From Paracoccaceae bacterium (GTDB lineage: Bacteria > Pseudomonadota > Alphaproteobacteria > Rhodobacterales > Rhodobacteraceae), in contig CANJQT010000013.1 of NCBI GenBank assembly GCA_947476475.1, positions 1-48,032 on the forward strand: a stretch of DNA of 48,032 nt. Direction: 5' to 3'. The translations under genes were made by a program, and so were the position numbers. The notes below the pieces were generated by a model, which did not search any database, had not been told where the DNA came from, and saw only the letters and a list, made by a program, of their open reading frames with translations. Shown piece after piece: positions 45,463 through 48,032 of the stretch (within the stretch, counting starts at the first letter, position 1; each line of letters opens with the position of its first letter).

Positions 45463-47958
45463 ATGAAAACCCACGTCAAAGCCCTAGTCGTCGGCGGTGG
45501 TGCCGTCGGCACCGGGATCGCCTATCACCTGGCCAAAGCCGGCTGGGACACGATGCTTCTGGAACGCGACGAACTGACCTCGGGCTCTACCTGGCATGCG
45601 GCGGGGCTTCTGCCTTTGTTCAACATGGGTTATGCCACCACCCATATTCACAAATACTCCGTCGACTTTTACAAGTCGCTTGAAGCCGAAACCGGCCTGA
45701 ACGCCGGCTTCGCGGTCGTGGGCAACCTGCGCATGGCCCAGACCGACGCGCGCATGGACGAATACATGCTCTATTCGTCGGTCGCCGAAACCGCTGATGT
45801 CTATCACGAATTTCTGACGCCCGCGCAGATCAAGGAACGCTGGCCGCTGGTCAGGACCGACGATCTGAAGGGTGCGATCTTCCATCCGCAGGACGGCTAC
45901 ATCAACCCCGCCGACGTGACCCAGGCGATGGCCAAGGGGGCGCGCCAGCATGGCGCCACGATTGAGCGCCGCTGGCAGGTGGACGGCTATCGCTGGACCG
46001 GATCGGAATGGATCGTGTCGGTCACCAAGATGATCGAACAGGGCGGCAATCTGGTCGCCTCGGACGAGAAGACCGAGATCCATGCCGAACATGTGGTCAC
46101 CGCCACCGGCAACCATGCCCAACGCACCGCCCGGCTTCTGGGCATCAAGACCCCGGCGATTCCGGTTGAACACCAGTATATCGTCACTGAACCTGATCCG
46201 ATGCTGCAAGAGTGGCGCAAGAACAACCCCGAACACCCGGTTCTGCGCGATGCCGACGCCAAATGGTATGTGCGCGAGGAACGCGGTGGCTGGATCCTTG
46301 GCCCCTACGAAAAGGGTGCCCCGGCGCGCTTTGAATATAACGTGCCGGAATCGTTCCGCGCCGACCTGTTCCAGCTTGATCTGGAACGGATCGAGGCGGA
46401 ATACATGTCGATGATCCACCGCCTGCCCTCGTCGGAAACCGCGGGTCTCAAGGACGATTTCAACGGCCCGATCTGCTATACGCCGGACGGCAACCCGCTG
46501 GTCGGCCCGGCGCCGGGCCTGCGCAACATGTGGCTGGCGGAAGGCTTTTCGTTCGGCATCACCGCCGCGGGCGGCACCGGCCACTACCTTGCCCAGTTGA
46601 TGACCGAAGGCGAGGCCGAGATCGACATGGCTTCGCTTGATCCCAAGCGCTACGGCAACTGGATGACCACCGAATATGCCGCGCGCAAGAACGAGGAATG
46701 CTACGATCACGTCTTCATCCTGCACCACCCAGACGAAGAACGCGAAGCCTGCCGTCCCCTGCGCACCTCGCCCGCCTATGACCGTCAGAAAAAGCGCGGC
46801 GCGCAGTTTGGCCAGATCAATGGCTGGGACCGGCCCAACTACTACGGTCCCGTCGATGCGCCTGCCAACTTCGACCATGACGGTCGCAGCTTCCGCCGTG
46901 GCACCTGGTGGCCCTATGCGGTGGCCGAAGCCACCGCCCTGCGCGAAACGGCGGGGCTGATTGACGCCACCGCCTTTACCAAGCACATCGTCAAAGGCCC
47001 CGGCGCCACGGCTTTCCTGGACTGGTTCACCTGCAACACCCTGCCAAAAGTCGGCCGCATCAACCTGACGTATGCGCTGACGCCAACAGGCACCACGCGC
47101 ACCGAATACACGATCGTGCGCAACGGCGAGAATGACTATTACCTTGTCTCGGCAGGCGCCTGGACGGCCTATGACGCCGACTATCTGCGCAAGTGCGCGG
47201 AAGATAAGGCGCCAGAGTTCGGCTATATCGAGATCCATGACGTGACCACCCAATGGGGCGTCTTCGCGCTGGCGGGTCCGAACAGCCGCAAGATTCTGGC
47301 CGAGATCATCAAGGATGCCGAGCCCGAAACCGCGCTATCGAACAAGCGTTTCCCCTGGCTGTCGGCACGCAAGATTGAACTGGGCATGTGCCCGGTCAAT
47401 GCGATCCGCGTGGCCTACACCGGTGAACTTGGCTGGGAACTGCATCACCCGATCGAGATGCAGAACTACGTGTTCGACCTGCTGATGAAGGCGGGCGAAA
47501 AGCACGGGCTGAAGCTGGTCGGCGGCCGCGCCCAGAACTGGCTGCGCCAGGAAAAGAGCTACCGCGCCTTTGGCACCGAACTGGGCCGAGATGCGACCCC
47601 GCTCGAGGCCGGTCTGCCGCGCTTTGTCGACATGTCGAAGGACTTCCAGGGCAAGCAGGCGATGATTGACAAGGGCATCCGCGCCATGTGCGTCACGTTG
47701 CTGATCGACGGACCGTCGGACGCCGATCCCTGGGGCAAGGAAGCCCTGCTGCATGACGGCAAGAAGGTGGGTCGCCTGACCTCTGGCGGCTGGTCGGTGG
47801 CGTTTGGCAAGCAGATCGGCATGGGTTACGTGCATCCCGATCTGGCCAAGCCAGGCACCAAGCTGAAAGTGCGGATGCTGCGCGAGCTTTGGGATGCGGT
47901 GGTGACCGAGGACAGCCCGTTTGACCCGTCGAACGCACGGATCCGGGTGGACGGTTAA
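45463..47958 (+). CDS. FAD-dependent dimethylglycine/sarcosine dehydrogenase-like protein with GcvT domain
   Basis: Predicted to demethylate dimethylglycine, sarcosine or a related N-methyl compound, passing the C1 unit to tetrahydrofolate. The 831 residues contain an FAD-binding DAO domain (about 4-365) with VVGGGAVGTGIAYHLAKAGW and SGSTWHAAGLLP. His45 in that motif is where relatives attach FAD covalently. An FAO_M linker (about 370-425), GcvT domain (about 430-700) and GcvT C-terminal barrel (about 735-820) follow. ATG 45463 has GAGGAG 7 bases upstream. The exact N-methyl substrate is not determined. Confidence 0.88.
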   Translation: MKTHVKALVVGGGAVGTGIAYHLAKAGWDTMLLERDELTSGSTWHAAGLLPLFNMGYATTHIHKYSVDFYKSLEAETGLNAGFAVVGNLRMAQTDARMDEYMLYSSVAETADVYHEFLTPAQIKERWPLVRTDDLKGAIFHPQDGYINPADVTQAMAKGARQHGATIERRWQVDGYRWTGSEWIVSVTKMIEQGGNLVASDEKTEIHAEHVVTATGNHAQRTARLLGIKTPAIPVEHQYIVTEPDPMLQEWRKNNPEHPVLRDADAKWYVREERGGWILGPYEKGAPARFEYNVPESFRADLFQLDLERIEAEYMSMIHRLPSSETAGLKDDFNGPICYTPDGNPLVGPAPGLRNMWLAEGFSFGITAAGGTGHYLAQLMTEGEAEIDMASLDPKRYGNWMTTEYAARKNEECYDHVFILHHPDEEREACRPLRTSPAYDRQKKRGAQFGQINGWDRPNYYGPVDAPANFDHDGRSFRRGTWWPYAVAEATALRETAGLIDATAFTKHIVKGPGATAFLDWFTCNTLPKVGRINLTYALTPTGTTRTEYTIVRNGENDYYLVSAGAWTAYDADYLRKCAEDKAPEFGYIEIHDVTTQWGVFALAGPNSRKILAEIIKDAEPETALSNKRFPWLSARKIELGMCPVNAIRVAYTGELGWELHHPIEMQNYVFDLLMKAGEKHGLKLVGGRAQNWLRQEKSYRAFGTELGRDATPLEAGLPRFVDMSKDFQGKQAMIDKGIRAMCVTLLIDGPSDADPWGKEALLHDGKKVGRLTSGGWSVAFGKQIGMGYVHPDLAKPGTKLKVRMLRELWDAVVTEDSPFDPSNARIRVDG

Positions 47959-47962
47959 GGTT

Positions 47963-47985
47963 TCGCCCCGCCTGTGGCGGGGCGA
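47963..47985 (+). terminator. hairpin after the DMGDH-like gene
   Basis: TCGCCCCGCC and GGCGGGGCGA form a 10-bp stem with loop TGT, 4 bases after the stop codon. It is followed by a G-run instead of T residues, so its strength as a terminator is uncertain. Confidence 0.5.
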
Positions 47986-47987
47986 CC

Positions 47988-48024
47988 GGGGGGGGGGGGG
48001 GGGGGGGCGCCCCCCCCCCCCCCC
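47988..48024. repeat. homopolymer G-run then C-run at the window edge
   Basis: Twenty G (47988-48007), CG, then fifteen C (48010-48024), followed by GTGATAAA. It may be the GC core of another copy of the palindromic repeat, or an unresolved assembly or read-end artefact. Confidence 0.6.
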
Positions 48025-48032
48025 GTGATAAA

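Noticed and set aside
45484-47253. Minus-strand ORF of 589 codons
   Set aside because: Antisense to the DMGDH-like gene. Its length is explained by the GC-rich codon pattern of the true gene.

Overview
The window is chromosomal DNA from an alphaproteobacterium, most likely a member of the Rhodobacteraceae (Rhodobacter/Paracoccus/Tabrizicola-like). The basis is high GC, the family's characteristic gene set and order (hisC-tyrC-extensin next to a MotA/OmpA pair, DUF2125 and DUF1489 proteins, short-form hisG with hisZ, a short B12-dependent ribonucleotide reductase, xdhABC joined to a BMP-type transporter, homospermidine synthase) and many close matches to family motifs. Nearly all of it is densely packed core chromosome. 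I see no prophage, insertion sequence, CRISPR array, tRNA or rRNA.

Layout. 1-1463 (minus): start of the ATP synthase operon, atpH then atpA, cut by the left edge. 1741-5793: a SAM methyltransferase divergent from gloB (glyoxalase II), then clpA. 6057-7238: a secreted Sel1/HEAT-like orphan of lower GC. 7376-9861 (minus): a proton-channel (MotA/ExbB-like) and OmpA-like pair. 9938-13337: ChaC-like cyclotransferase, DUF2125 protein and extensin-like protein, joined to tyrC and hisC (13334-14422). 15023-17213 (minus): homospermidine synthase and rpsD, with a terminator between them and a structured rpsD leader. 17467-18356: a split YdcZ-type transporter pair. 18554-20818 (minus): nrdJ. 20932-22354: DUF1489 and EamA proteins. 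22444-25717 (minus): overlapping hisS-hisZ-hisG. 25801-28159: slyX, an Lrp regulator divergent from phhA, and a TauE/SafE exporter. 28406-31864 (minus): dnaE. 31945-32762: ArsR and SRPBCC pair with an apparently leaderless start. 32943-42320: xdhA-xdhB-xdhC run through overlapping stops and starts into a two-NBD ATPase, two permeases and a BMP binding protein, which reads as one purine uptake and oxidation unit. 42466-45058: CDF metal exporter, SH3 protein and 2-hydroxyacid dehydrogenase. 45463-47958: a dimethylglycine/sarcosine dehydrogenase-like flavoprotein, followed by a G-run/C-run at the right edge.

The least ordinary signals are non-coding. (1) Two 76-bp AT-rich elements of identical length (14820-14895 and 18355-18430, opposite orientation) share both ends, including a TGTCC...GGACA dyad, but differ in the middle. 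(2) A GC-rich palindromic repeat ending in a GATATTT...AAGAAGAAGG-like tail occurs in three intergenic gaps, and a fourth copy is read in frame inside xdhB, adding about 20 residues. (3) The rpsD leader carries consecutive GNRA and UUCG tetraloop hairpins. (4) The MotA/OmpA-like pair has the core architecture of Zorya motors but sits in core chromosome without effector genes.
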